DNA of 64,000 nucleotides from Caprimulgus europaeus (taxonomy: Eukaryota; Chordata; Aves; Caprimulgiformes; Caprimulgidae). The stretch spans positions 11,787,686 through 11,851,685 of the forward strand of contig OU015534.1 in assembly GCA_907165065.1 (NCBI GenBank), in the 5' to 3' direction. The position numbers were made by a program, and so were the translations under genes. Positions 38,578 through 56,753 of this stretch are shown here, one piece after another (positions within the stretch are counted from its first letter, which is position 1; each line of letters opens with the position of its first letter). The notes under the pieces are model-generated. The model had not been told where the DNA came from. It did not search any database and saw nothing but the letters and a program-made list of their open reading frames with translations.

Positions 38578-40185
38578 CCCCCCACCATCCCTGCACCCCT
38601 CTAACCCCTCCCGCGCGGTGACACTTTCGCACCTTCCGCTGGCGGAGCCTGGCTCCGGGCTGCACCGGACCGCGGGGGGCTCTCGGCGCCCGTCCCCGTG
38701 ACCCCCCCACCTCCTTGCCGGTTAACCCCCCCCTCCCCGACCCCCCACTCCCCCCCCCGTGGCGTTCGTTAACCCTCGTGTTTACGGTAACCTTTGTGCG
38801 CGACGCTGGGACAAGAGAGGAGGGGGCACAGCCCCGGGAGGCAGGCCGGGAGCCAGAGGCACTTAGCAGGGGCCCTGCCCCAAGGGGATGCACAGGATGG
38901 GGGGAGCAGGATGCCCCCCGGCTCCCGGCCCCCCCGCAGCCAGGCAGCCTGCCCCACCGTGGGGCACCCTTCTGGCCTACCCACGGGGATGGCGTGGGGT
39001 GGCACCAGGGCTGGGGCACGCCAGGACTGCGCATGGCCACCCCATGCTGTGTGTGGACAGGGCTGCTGTGGTGGGGGTTGGCACTGCAGGGACCCCCCCA
39101 GCCCAGGTGGGCACCCGCTGCAGCTCAGAGCCTGCAGGGTCCCACGGGTGGCTGTGCCCAGGGATGGTGCCAGGCACCAGGCCAGCACAGGGAGATGGGG
39201 GCAAGCATGCTGCCTGCGTGGGCAGCAGGATCGCACGGTACAAGACACAAGCACTTCAAGCACACGTGTGTGTCCCTCAGACATGGTATGGGAACACGTG
39301 GCATATGTGGGCACACACATCCACACGGTACCTTGGGGCTGTGCAGGTGGTGAGCTGGTATGCCCCCCTTCTCCATGCACCCACCCCACCCTGTGGTCCC
39401 TCTGGGGGACCTGGGTGCCCACCTGGGTGGCCAGGCACTGCCTGCAAAGCAGGGCACAGCCAAAAGCAGCATGGGCACAGCCCAGCACTGCTGCCTGCCC
39501 CACTGAGGGGCAGGAGGTTAGGGAGCACTTAAGCCTGGCCAAAGGGTGACAGGGCCAGGCCAGGGTCCAGCTCTCTGGCATGAGCAGGGGGGACCTTCCA
39601 TGGTGCTAAGGGGGAGCAGGATGGACCAGCCCCCCACTGCTGCTAGCGAGAGGTACCAGTGGAGACACGAGGGCTGCGACAGTCCGCTTGCTCTGAGCCA
39701 TCCAGGGACACTTGGTCCCCAACCAGTATTAGTGGAGCAGGATGCACTGGCAAAGGCCAAGCGGTTTTAAATCTGTCTTCCAGCTCCAGCCAAAGGGCTT
39801 GGAGCTCTTGTTTTGGGGTGGATGGGGTGGGACCCTTCCCACCCTGCTGCTCCCCTCCCAGCCAGCACCTTGTACTCCCTGTGCCACATCCCTAAGGCTG
39901 GCACAGGGACATGGCACAGCTTGGCACGGCGGTGGGAGGTAGTGGGCAGTGGGCACTGAGCCCCAGCAGGACGTTCCAGCTCCCCTGGCCCCGTCCCAAG
40001 CCCCCTGCTGTGCCACGGCGAGGGGCACAGGTTCCCGCATGGTGCCCGTGCCCTGCCCCACGTGTCACGCCGCTACTCTTCACCCCTAATTGTTAGCAAT
40101 AACGCGCGCGTCCCTGGGCAGCGCTGCCTGTGCCAGTGTCTCCCCCGGTGTAGAGTTATAAAGTATCCTAGATTTTAATGAGATT
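38578..40185 (+). other. SLC6A9: Probable SLC6A9 3'UTR
   Basis: No other gene fits between the SLC6A9 stop codon and the convergent B4GALT2 3' end. The first 200 bases are C-rich, with several C runs near 38,705-38,760. The sequence becomes AT-rich at 40,150-40,195, where a variant poly(A) hexamer TATAAA lies at 40,157-40,162. No AATAAA is present on the plus strand, so the exact end is uncertain. Confidence 0.5.
40157..40162 (+). terminator. SLC6A9: Variant poly(A) signal TATAAA
   Basis: TATAAA lies in a short AT-rich stretch followed by GTGTCCTGCTGTG, a possible GU-rich downstream element. This is the best plus-strand candidate after the SLC6A9 stop codon, but a weak one. Confidence 0.35.
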
Positions 40186-40709
40186 TATATTCCTGAGGCC
40201 GTGTCCTGCTGTGCCCTTCTTTGGGGACCCTGAGGGGGGTTATTGGAGAGTGGCAGCCTGTGTCCCATGAGTGCAGCCCTTTCTCCCCTTGGATACCCAG
40301 CACTGGAACTGAGCAGCCAGGGTGGGTACTGGCAAACATTTGCTTGTCCTGCTTGGACCTAAAAAACCAGCTGGAGCTAAGGCAGAGGATGGAGGACAGG
40401 GGATTGTCCCTCCTGGGGGGAGAGCACTGTCCCCAAGGCGGGTGGGGAGCAGCAAGTGTCCACGGCACAGTGAGGGCAGCTGGCTTTGCCCCACGCGTGC
40501 CCTGAGCACCTCACCCTGGTGCTGGGGCTGGGCACCTTGCAGGGCAGGAGAGCCCCCAGTGCTGCCCCAGGGCTGAGTGAGCTGGGGGTGGTTCCAAGAG
40601 TAGGTAGGGCAGGTGGCAGTGGCAGGCAGAGCTGCCCCCCACCCAATCCTAATGGATGCTGAAACTGCCCCATCTCATGGTGATTTCCCTGCCCCCCAGC
40701 CCCACAAAC

Positions 40710-41890
40710 CCTGCAAACTTTTGAAACTTTTATTAAATACAAAAACCCCGGTCTCTACGACCGAACGCTGCATTCAACGTACGCTCAAAAAAAGGGTAAG
40801 ACATTCAAATGTACAAAAGTCGCCGGTGCCCCCCATCCCGGCGTGCTGCTCTGCTCCCAACCCCACTGCTCCCAGCCCCCTGCGGGGTGTTTTGGGGTGC
40901 TGGGGCTCCCAGTTCCAAGGAGGGGCACTGGGTGCCCACCCTGCAGAGCCCTGGCCTCTCCTGCCTGCAGCCCCCCTGCCCCAGGCCTGGAGGGTGGAAG
41001 CCAGAAAAGAGGGAGACCCCAATGGCCCCAAACTGCCTGTGGGGCACCTGCTGCTGGAGGGAGCAATGGGGCAGCTGCCCCCTGCATCAGCCCCCACTGA
41101 GTGGGGTTGGGGGGATTCAAATGAGCCCTGTCCCCACCAAACTGGGGAAGGTAGGCGAGAGCAGGCGCAGGCAGGGGCTGCACAGGCACACACAGCGTCT
41201 GCCTTTGGGGAGAGGGGATGGGATACGGCCACCACCTCCCAGCCCTGGGGAAACTGAGGCACAGTGAGGGGCGTTCGCTAACTGGAGGTCTCTGTTTGGC
41301 AGAGCTGAGACAGGGCCCGGCTCTAAGCACCAGACTAAAGCAGAGGAAGACAGCGAGCCACGTCTGCGTGTCCAGCAGCGCAGGCAGCACCCAGCTGGGG
41401 TGGCACCATCCTGCCTGCTCAGGGGGGACCCAGGCTGCTCCCACCCCCAGCCGGGGCAGCAGCAGCTCCAGCGCTGGTGAAGGGGGAAGCCTGCACCCTG
41501 CTTCTCGCAGCACTGGTGGGGACACCCCCAGCTCTCCTGGAGCAGCAGGATCCCCCCCTCCCTGTCCAGGGTACAGGGAGGAGCTGGTGCAGGCACAGGG
41601 CCCCTCCCCGGGCCTGCCCCCTCCCTCTGTGCTGGGAGCTGCACACAGGACGGCTGGGCTTGTCCGCTGACACACCGAGTATGGGACGGGGGTCCTGCAA
41701 ACACACTCGTGGGGACGAGGGGGACAGAGAAATCCTGGGGATCGAGGGGCTGGGGGGTGGCCGTCTCCGGAAGGCAGCAGAGTGGGCAGAAAACATCCCC
41801 GTCCAGTCCTGGCTCTTGAGCAGGGACAAAACCTGCCGTGGCGCCCAGCCACCCCGGGCACAGAGCCGGCTCCTGCCGGCAGGGCAAACG
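40710..41890 (-). other. B4GALT2: B4GALT2 3'UTR
   Basis: This stretch runs from the stop codon at 41,891 to the AATAAA at 40,729-40,734. It is GC-rich with no further splice-compatible coding sequence. The long minus-strand open frame that overlaps it (to 40,785) has no family similarity beyond the real last exon. Confidence 0.65.
40729..40734 (-). terminator. B4GALT2: Poly(A) signal AATAAA of B4GALT2
   Basis: TTTATT on the plus strand is AATAAA on the minus strand. It lies 1.16 kb beyond the B4GALT2 stop codon in a locally AT-rich tail, as expected for the end of a 3'UTR. Cleavage would fall near 40,705-40,715. Confidence 0.75.
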
Positions 41891-44890
41891 CTAGCCCCGG
41901 GCCAGGCGGGGAGGGGGCCGGCCGATCTCCACCGTGATGTTGGTGTACATGGGTTGGCGTGAGACTTCCACCAGCCGGTACTGCAGCGAGCTGATCCCGT
42001 CCCGCTTCATTGTCATTTTGGTGTTCTGGATCTTGGTGAATCTGGTGGAAATGGGAGAGGGATGAGGGGAGGGAAGCTGAGGGGGCTTGCTGCAGTGGCA
42101 GACCTCCTTGGGGGTGAGCGGAGCAGGGGAGTCCCCAGCCACAGGTGGCCCAGCAATCATCCAGCACCCCGGCTGCCCCGGCCCCTGCGGCTCACTCACC
42201 TCTGCGGGTTGGGCTCGTTGTGTTTGTCGCGTTCGTGCTTGATCATGCGGTACCTCCCGATGCGGATGTCGGGCCTCGACACCTTCATGCCATTCAGGGA
42301 GATGCTGGGGGGTGGGAGCCAGGGGGGATCAGTGTACAGGCACCAGGGTGGGACATTCCCTGGCCCCAAGACCTCCAAGGTCAGCCCCCAGACCAAATAA
42401 ACCCATCAATGCTTAAACAGGACTGTGCCAAGCCAAGCAGAGCAAAGCCAGACCATGACCAGGCCAGTGCCACGAGGGTTCCGTGTGCCTCATGGCAGAG
42501 GGTACCCAAAGCACCACTGCCACCTGGAGATGCCAGGAGCTCTGGTCAGCCTGTGCTGTTTACATTCTCCAAATGGCCCTGCCCAGCCCCTCCCTCACAA
42601 CCCTCTCAACACACTAAGGGCTGCCTCAAGCTCTTCCAGAGCTCCACACACTGCTCACTCCCTGAGCCCACCTTGAACAGAAACAGCAACCGTGCCACCA
42701 GTGCTTGTGGCACACACAAGGGCGATTTTGCTCGCCTGGCCATTACGGGCTCCTTGTGCACCACTGGCCATGCACTGCCCCCCCAGCACTGTCACTGGGA
42801 AACCCACGGGAGATCAGGTGGCAGCCACCCGGCTCCAGCACCCAACACGGGGTGTGCATGGGGGATCCAGATCCGGCTCCAGCTCTCCACGCGGCTGTGC
42901 TGCAGCCTGCAGGCTGCCGCCAGAAATGCCTGTTTGGCTGCTGTGTGGCTGCCACAGAGACGCACAAGTTTTGCATCCCAGCCCTGGATGATTCCAAGTT
43001 TAGCATCCTGACCCTGGCCTGGAGCAGAGCCCGCAGGCACACCGCCCCGCTGGCACAGCTCATGCCACAGCGGGAGGGGACTGGGCCCCATCATGCTGGC
43101 AGGGTTCAGCCAGCCCCACAGCACCCCAACACCCTGGGAGGGGCCAGTTCAATCCATGAGGGTCACCAACCCTCAAGTTGGAGGGTAATTAAATCCCTCC
43201 CTGCCATGTGGCATGCCCCACGCACATCCCCTGCAGAACCAGGAGTCCCAGCGCTGCTGAGGCTGCCAGGTTGGTGCTTGGCAGAGGTTCCCAGCACACC
43301 CCAACCAACCAGCACTGGCGAAGGGTTGGCACCTACCGGTTAAAGATGTCATCGTCTTCTCCTCCCCAGCCCCAGTACTCATTAGGAAAGCCATTGATCT
43401 TCAGGAACTGGGACTTGCTCAGCCCAGAGACACCGCCAAAGTAGCCAGCGTAGGGCAGCCTGCAGGGTGACAGCAAACAGGTCAGCCCCAGGGACAGGCA
43501 GAGAGGGGGGCCAGCCCCACAGGGACCCCCAGGGACAAGCACCAGCCCTCCCTTGTGTCACACTCCCACCCAGGGCTCTGTGTCCTTTCCCATCCCACAT
43601 CTGCAATTCAAACCAGCGACCCCACACCTGCCCTGGGCTGGTGGCCCCAGTGTCATCCCAGCCCTGGCCAGGGAAACACCCCGGCCACGCAGAGCACCCA
43701 CCTGAACCCAAACTTGTCCATGCCAACGGCAAAGTGCCGTGGCTGCTCGTAGCAGCGATAGAGGTTGCGGTCGTCCATGGGGATGAGGTCCACGTCGCTG
43801 AAGATGAAGCAGTCGTACTCCTCATCGTCCTTGAGGGCCTCCAGGAACCCCACATTGAGCAGCTTGGCCCGGTTGAAGGTGTCCTCACCAAACTGCAGGG
43901 CAGAGCTCAGCAATGCCTGCCTGCCCACCCCGGCCCTGCCAACCCCTCTCCCCTGCCCACCTCACCTGGTTGATGATGTAGATGCCATAAGCCACCTTCT
44001 GACGGCGCAGGATGGGGTGCAGGTAGTGCAGCCAGTACTTGAGGTGGTGTTCACGGTGCCGGAAGGGGATGAGGATGGCCACCTTCTGCCGGGGCAAGCA
44101 GTCCGGGGGAGTGTACTTGCCACCCTGGCGCACATCAGGGTTCTCCCGCTGCACCCGCTCCATGCTCATGGGAGAGCTGAACTCGATGAGCAGGCGCCCG
44201 ACTGCAAGAGGGAGGGCAGGGTGATGCTTACGGGACAGGACACAGTCTGGGTCATGGTCACCCACTGCTCCTGGCCAGGCTGGTAAAACAAACAGTGAGG
44301 GGGACCTGCAAGGGAGATCAGCACTACCGAGAGCAGAGAACACCCAAAACCTTTCCCAAACAGGGGCAGAGAGACTGGGCAAGCCGCTAACAAAACGTGA
44401 AGAAATCAGCTGTCCTGGTGCCAGTTCCAGGCTTGAGTTTCTCCACTGCTTCACCCCCAAGACTCCCATAAAGTCATGTCCAGGGCACAGGGATGCCACC
44501 CGCATGTGCCCACTCCAACCCCACGCTCAGAGACAGAGCCCAACTGCCCCTCGTGCTCACCCCACATGTCTCACCTAAGCCGGGAGGCGTCTCCTGGCAG
44601 GGCTGCAAGGGTTTCTCAGTGGCAGACTGGTTGGCGCTGGGCTTGATACTGGGGGACAGGGCCTCAGCACCGGCCGGTCCGTAGCTGGGGACGGTGCCGT
44701 TGGGGCGGGAGGAGTTGGAGAAGGCGTGGGCGCGCGAGGCGTTCCTGGCGTTGAAGCGGCTGAAGAAGTCCAGGTGCTGCGCGTAGACATCGAAGTAGAG
44801 GATCATGATGATGACGAAGTGGAGCAGGCAGAGCAGCAGCACGGCCTTGCAAATCCTTTCCAGGGTCACCCCCAAGAGCAGCCTGGTCAT
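41891..44890 (-). CDS. B4GALT2: Beta-1,4-galactosyltransferase 2
   Basis: A Golgi type II membrane enzyme that transfers galactose from UDP-Gal to terminal GlcNAc on N-glycans and other chains. Minus-strand coding exons: 44,890-44,575, 44,201-43,966, 43,892-43,702, 43,459-43,337, 42,304-42,200 and 42,041-41,891, giving 373 residues against about 372 in human. There is a short cytoplasmic tail, then a membrane anchor at about residues 15-35 (AVLLLCLLHFVIIMILYF). The stem is Ser/Asn-rich with several N-glycosylation sequons. The catalytic domain has FNRAKLLNVGF (190-200), the DVD metal-binding motif at 217-219 in FIFSDVDLIP, and WGWGGEDDD at 277-285. The first coding exon begins with AAG just before the ATG, after an acceptor ending at 44,894. 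I chose B4GALT2 over B4GALT1 from the stem and C-terminal resemblance to human B4GALT2 and from the neighbours. Confidence 0.96.
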
Positions 44891-46947
44891 CTTCTGGGCA
44901 CGGGCAGGTGGACATGTGCGCTCAGCAGGGCAGGGGGGCGGCTCCAGCCACGGTCCTGATCCTGCTGAGACACCCCACAGTCAGGACACCACCAGCCTGA
45001 GCCCCCAACCCCAGCTTGAATGTCACCAGGACAGTAGGAACAGTGCAGGCCTGATGAGGAGGTGATGGGCTTGCATGTCGGTATGCACGAGAGCGCCCCG
45101 TGGGAAGCTGTGATCGCACCCCTGCTCTGAAGGCACAGCCATGAAGACATGAGAGGTCCCCAGCTCCATACAGCAAGTCTCCTCTCTGCTTTCCAAGGCC
45201 AAGACCAGGCGAGACCCACTCTGTCCCCATCCACCCCCTAGAAGGGGACAGGGACACCCCCAAGGGTGCCACAGAGAGCCTGTGTGGAGGCTGGGCCCTT
45301 GGATAAGGCTATGCTCTCCAAAACTCCGCCATGCTTGGGGTGTCCCAAGGGCATTGTGGTTGTCTCCACCAGCCACCCCTTTCCAAGGCACCCTATTTCC
45401 CTGCTCCCTATCCCAAACCCCCAGCAGTGCTGCACCCCAGCAGCGGCACCGCGCCGTGCTGGCGGGGGCCCTCCTTGGGGCACCCAGCGGGGCGAGCAGC
45501 TGTGCGGCAGACACAGAGCTGGGCCAAGTGGGACATCACAGCCCCCGAGGTGGGGGTCCCTGTCACAACTAGGGGGGTCCATCTTACAGCCAGCGACATG
45601 GGTCCTCTCCCTTCCTGTTGCCAGTGGCGAGGCCCCCGGGACACTGGGAGCTGCCAGGAGCCAGGGTCCCCTTATCTCCCACATGACACCTGGAGCTGGG
45701 CCAGAGCCCTGCTGGGAAGGCAGCTGGGAGAGTCACCGGAGAGCCCCGGCCGAACCAAACTGTCCAGCCCCTCCCAGCCCCGCCACTGCTGGGGCTCAGG
45801 CGACAGCACGGCCGTGCACCCCACTTCCCGCCTGGTCCCTGTCCCAGTCCCTCGCTCTCAGGGAAGCTGCCAGGATAGGGCAAGGCAACCGCAAAGGACA
45901 GGCATGGGGGCTCACAAGGCCCTGGGGACCTTGGGACAGGCCAGTGCTGGTGCAGGGACCCCAGGGGGACTCCAACAGCCAGGAGCTGTGGCAGGACCCC
46001 CTGGCAGGAGCGCAGCTAGGACCCGAGGGTGCTGGCAACTGGCCTAGGGCCTGGGCCAGCCCACCAGCAGCTGCCAGCCCTGGCCAGTGGGGCCCCCCGG
46101 GGAGCTGCAGGGCACCCGAGCCGGCAGTGACAGCAGCACCGGCTGGGAGCAGGGATTGGAGTCAAGGTGTGAAGCAGGACCCTCTGCCCAACCCCGCTCC
46201 AGCTGCCCTCTCCCATCCACAGGGCTGCCCCCAGCAGGCAGTGGGGTGCTGGCAGGGGTCACCACAGGCAGGGAGGTGCTGGAAAAGGCTCTGAGCCCAA
46301 TGTTCCACCTGTGCCCACCCTCTCCATAGGATGCAGAGCGGGGTCCCTGTGGGCAAGGGTCTCCTGGCATATCCCAGCACCCCAACCTCTCAACCAGGTT
46401 ATTTCTAAAAAGTTGCTCTCTGGAGAAAAGCTGGGTTTGGTGTTATCTCCCAAACCTTCTTCTCAGGGTCATGGCGCCCTGTCACTGAGTACAGCCCTTG
46501 ACATAGGGACCTGCTTACCCCCAGTGCCTGCCAGAAACCTTCCCCCAAAGCCACAGCCCTCGCAGCAGACAGCACATGGAGCGGCAGCATCTCAACAGCC
46601 AGGTGGGGAGGTGCTAAGGACAAGTCAGAGCAGATTTTGGGGACCTTTTAGCGGGGTGATCCATGAGGCGAGTGGAGAGCAAAGCTCGACGGGAACAAAA
46701 GCAAAGTGCTCCATCGAACAGCAACCACAAACACGAGCGGGCTTAAAAATACCCACTAAGCGAAGGGTTATGAAATATGATGTCATCTCCCCCCACCTCA
46801 GCATCTTTGCAGGGTACAAGAGGCCAAAAGCAACCTGGGGTTGGGGAGTTGGTCTCCGGGGATTCACCCTGGTGTGGTTAGTGATGCTTGGTTTGGAGGG
46901 GATGTGAATCCCCATGGGATCCATCCCTCTTCCTGCAGGACATCCCT

Positions 46948-47065
46948 GGGCCAAGAGAAAGGAAGGGCGGGGGGGGGGGGGGGGGGGAGCCGATGGCCCC
47001 GGTGCCACCTTTGGTGGTACCGGGGCCATCGGCTCCCCCGCCTCCGACCCTCCTTTCTCCAGCCC
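46948..47065. repeat. Long inverted repeat (hairpin) with a run of 19 G
   Basis: The 27-base inner arms, 46,983-47,009 and 47,013-47,039, are complementary with a single mismatch around a TTT loop. Complementarity continues imperfectly outward (AGAAAGGA on the left against TCCTTTCT on the right) to give arms of about 50-60 bases. A homopolymer of 19 G at 46,969-46,987 lies in the left arm. The element sits in the first intron of B4GALT2, close to its CpG island. Confidence 0.9.
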
Positions 47066-47169
47066 GAAGCAGGATAAGGGGGCACATACAGCACAACCAA
47101 CTCCCCCCCATTTTTTCCCAGTTCCTGACACACACAAAAACTTATTAAAAAACGAGAAACAACCTCTAA

Positions 47170-47790
47170 AAGAGGCTTTATCCCGAGCCGGGGCGGTGCC
47201 ACCCATAAGTGACCGGGACCACAATCCCCCCAGGTCGCATCCCGGGGCCATCCCGGGCCTCTCCCACCCGGCCAGGCCTGTCCGCGCCGCTCCACTCACC
47301 GCGGCCTCGGGGCTGCCCCGCCGCCGGTCAGCGGCCCCCGCCGCCTCCTCTTCCTCTTCCTCCAGCCCCGGCCGCCGGCCCGCGGGCTCCCATGCCCGGG
47401 GCTGCGGGGGGGGCCTGCCGGCCGGGCCGCCGCACTACCGAGAGCCGCAGGGAGACGGGGCCGCGCCCGCACGCCGGCTCCGCCCGCCGCCGCACCGGGC
47501 GGGGCCGCCGCCGCCGACCGCCCCGCGCTCTGGGACCGCGCTGCCGCCGGGCGAGGGCAGCCCCGCCGGGACCAGGACCCCACGGATGCAGACCCCACGC
47601 ACGCCCCCCCACCCCCACCCCTCCCCACCCCGGGATGCTCGATACCCCCCCGCCCACTCCGCCCCGAGATGCTACCGGGGACTCTCCGCGCACCCCCGGG
47701 GACACACGGACACGGTCTCTCGGTGTCCCTCCCCTCCTTCCCGCTGTGCTTTTGGCAGCGCGGGAGGCAGCGCCCTCACCAACCCACCTA
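47170..47790 (-). promoter_or_regulatory. B4GALT2: CpG-island promoter of B4GALT2
   Basis: Dense CpG and GC-box-like sequence (CCGCCGCCG, GGGGCGG on the minus strand) surround the leader-exon donor at 47,299. No TATA box is obvious. The island edge near 47,170 abuts the inverted repeat at about 46,948-47,065. Confidence 0.7.
47300..47470 (-). other. B4GALT2: B4GALT2 non-coding leader exon (3' end certain, 5' end nominal)
   Basis: On the minus strand a consensus donor, GCCGCG|GTGAGTGG, ends the exon at 47,300. It lies inside a CpG island, and its natural partner is the acceptor at 44,895-44,894, just ahead of the ATG exon. The transcription start is not visible; 47,470 is only a placeholder within the island. 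Confidence 0.55.
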
Positions 47791-47799
47791 GGGCGAGTC

Positions 47800-50150
47800 C
47801 CGCGTCCCCGAGTGTCGGTGTTGGCTCAGCGCCCATCACAACCTATTTGTGGCTCCTTTCTCCCTCCCCTTTCCATGTTTCTCGGTGTTTCCTAGCAATG
47901 AATTTCACTTTCCCTACCACAACGGCATCACCGAAAGATCTTGGGCTGGTGGTACCACTTGTGGTCCCAGCACAAGCAATTCTTGCACTGTCTGCAGCCT
48001 TTCCCTTCTCGCCACCCACCCCACGGCGTTTGTGCCAGTTTCAAGCAGCCCCTCTCCTCCAAGGCCTCTCCTCAACCCTGTGTCTGGCCACTCACCCAAG
48101 TGAAGGCTTTCCCTCCGACTCACGACAGCTCCCTTCTGAAAACAACCTTAGAGCAGAGATCAGCACCCAACCAGCCCAGCCCCGCTCCACCCCTGCAAGC
48201 AAGCCCTGCTGAAAGCTGTCCAACTTCTGCCTCCAGCTCTTGGTTTGGCTCTCGGGCAGGCGGTGTTTCCCCCATGAGTACTTACACACAGTCACCAAAT
48301 CACCTTTCAACTTCCACTGCTGCTGCTCCTAAATGAGGTGAAGTGTGAGATGCTGAAGCCCCACTTCAGTTTTTTCTCCATGCTTGAGCAGCAGGTATTT
48401 AGCACACCCAAGTGCAAAGTCCTAGGGCCCAAACACATGCACCTAGAACAAGGGAGTGCAGGGTGGTGCTCACTTCACCACCATCAGCTATGGAAGCAGG
48501 GTTGTGGGCCACCCCCACCACTACCAGACCAGCCCTGGTGTCTTGTGTCCTCACAAGGGGCCTGTGAGCAAGTCTGGAGCCCATTCCCCTGTGGATGCCA
48601 TGATACACATAGGTGCAACTTGGAATGTGGAAGAGCAGCTCGCAGAGGGAGATTTCTGACAGTGGATGGGTTTCTATCCAGCCAAGCCAGGGCAAGACCC
48701 ACTGCTGAGAGAAAAGTGGGTGAGACTTTCAAGACAGTTGTCAAGCAGGAAGATGATTAACCTGTGGAGCAGCTTCTCTACTGCCAGCACAGGCTCTCCA
48801 ACCCCAGGCATTGCCTTCCTGAAGGCAGCCCCACAAGTTGGGCACAGGTCTGACAGGATGGCCTGTCAGCTCCCAGGGGCTTCAGACACCTCCAGCTCAC
48901 AGCAGCAGCCATGCCAGAGGACAGGGTTACAGCCCTCACACAGGACAGGCAAAACTCTGTCCCCACTTTCTTCTAAGCAGATGGGGCCCAACTCATTCCC
49001 CTGCCGTTAAACTGAGCACGTGGAGCTCCTGTCATGGCCTCCAGCCTCAGAGCAGCCAGCACAGCTGGCAGGAATGGTGGCTTGGTTTGCCCCAGCAACT
49101 TTCCCATGCCCCAGGCTGAGACCCTGCTGTCCCAATATGCACAGGACAACAAGGAGTGGAGCTGGGAAACTGGCAGAGAGGCCATGCAGCAGCAGCTGCC
49201 CTAGTCCCAAGGGCAAAAATCAGCAGGCACAAATGCTTCCCAGGCTCCAGCAACCCCACTGTGCCCCAGCCCGTTGCATCCAGGGGAGAAGATAGATGGG
49301 TAGCTCCAGGCATCCACTCTGATGCAATGCTAAAAGCACCAGGGGATCAATGCTTCCCCTACAAAGGTGTACTGGCAGCACAGCAGGATGAGAGCCTTGT
49401 GCTGGATGCAGGAGACTGCAGAAGCATTGGCTCCAGGCTCCCTGCAGAGTAGAGGCAGGAGAACTTTGTTCTTCCCTTCCCCAAGCAGCAGAAGAGCTGC
49501 AGGCCCAGCTGTCCACAGCTGGTTTCCCCAGGGTGTGCTCAACACGGCCAGGAAGAAGGGAGCAGAGCCAGCATAAAGTGTCCCCACCCGAGGGACTCCA
49601 TCCCCCCCATGATGGAGGGACACTGCAGAGCCCCAGCAGCACCTGCCCTGGCAGCAGCACCCAGCCAACCGTCACATAAGGGAGGTGCTGGCTGGAGGAC
49701 AGCCTTGAAAGGGGCAACAGCTTTGCTCCTCTGCTCTTCTGGTGTTCCCCAGCCGCACAATGGGGCTATGGACACTGCGTACGCTCCCCCTCTGTGCTAA
49801 ACTACCTGGATAGGAGCCAAAGGGCCCAAACCAGCTTGTGCCTGTGCCTCTAGCACACTTTGTGAGGAGCAGTGCCAGCACTGGTAGGAGCCTGGCAGAG
49901 GCAGCATGGAGCTGCCTGCTGCCTGCTCCAGCAGCCTCCTACCTGCTCAGGGCAGCAAAGCAGAGCTCTGTTCCCACAGCCCAGAGGACACTTCTTGCAG
50001 ACTGAGCAGGCAGCAGGGTTAACCCCATACAGGAAGGACACCACCAGGCTCCTGGCACTGGGCAGGGACTTTGCCAGAGGCACAGAAGGGAATTTCCAAG
50101 CAGAGGGTCAGCCCAAAATCAGCACTTGCACGTGCAGGGCAGAGGAAGAG
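47800..50150. other. Intergenic stretch between the ATP6V0B 3' end and the B4GALT2 promoter
   Basis: About 2.3 kb of mixed composition with no open frame of recognisable family and no clear repeat. Both neighbours are on the minus strand, so ATP6V0B transcripts end just upstream of the B4GALT2 promoter region. Confidence 0.6.
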
Positions 50151-50174
50151 CTGCATCCTTGGATGAGAACCATG

Positions 50175-50180
50175 TTTATT
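50175..50180 (-). terminator. ATP6V0B: Poly(A) signal AATAAA of ATP6V0B
   Basis: TTTATT on the plus strand (AATAAA on the minus) lies 277 bases beyond the ATP6V0B stop codon. Cleavage is expected near 50,155. Confidence 0.75.
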
Positions 50181-50456
50181 TCACGGACACAGAATTGCAC
50201 TGGTCATTGATTCTACACACGCCGGGGACACGCAGCAGCAGGGCCCTGCGGGCTGGGCCAGGTGGCTGGGGGCAGAATTCACACAGAGAAATTTGTTTCT
50301 TCCGAGGGGCCGATTGATCATCGGGATGGGGCTCTACACAGCCAGGCTCCCACACCCACTGCCGGGCAGCTCCCGCCCCAGTCAAGGATAGAAACATTAA
50401 ATAAGTATATACAGCACCTCTTGGGGCGGGCTGGAACAGGCTGCCTGGGACAGGGC

Positions 50457-56753
<6,297 letters not shown>

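Noticed and set aside
40785..42167. 460-codon minus-strand open frame overlapping the last B4GALT2 exons
   Set aside because: It is in a different reading frame from the B4GALT2 exons it overlaps and has no domain. It lies mostly in the 3'UTR.
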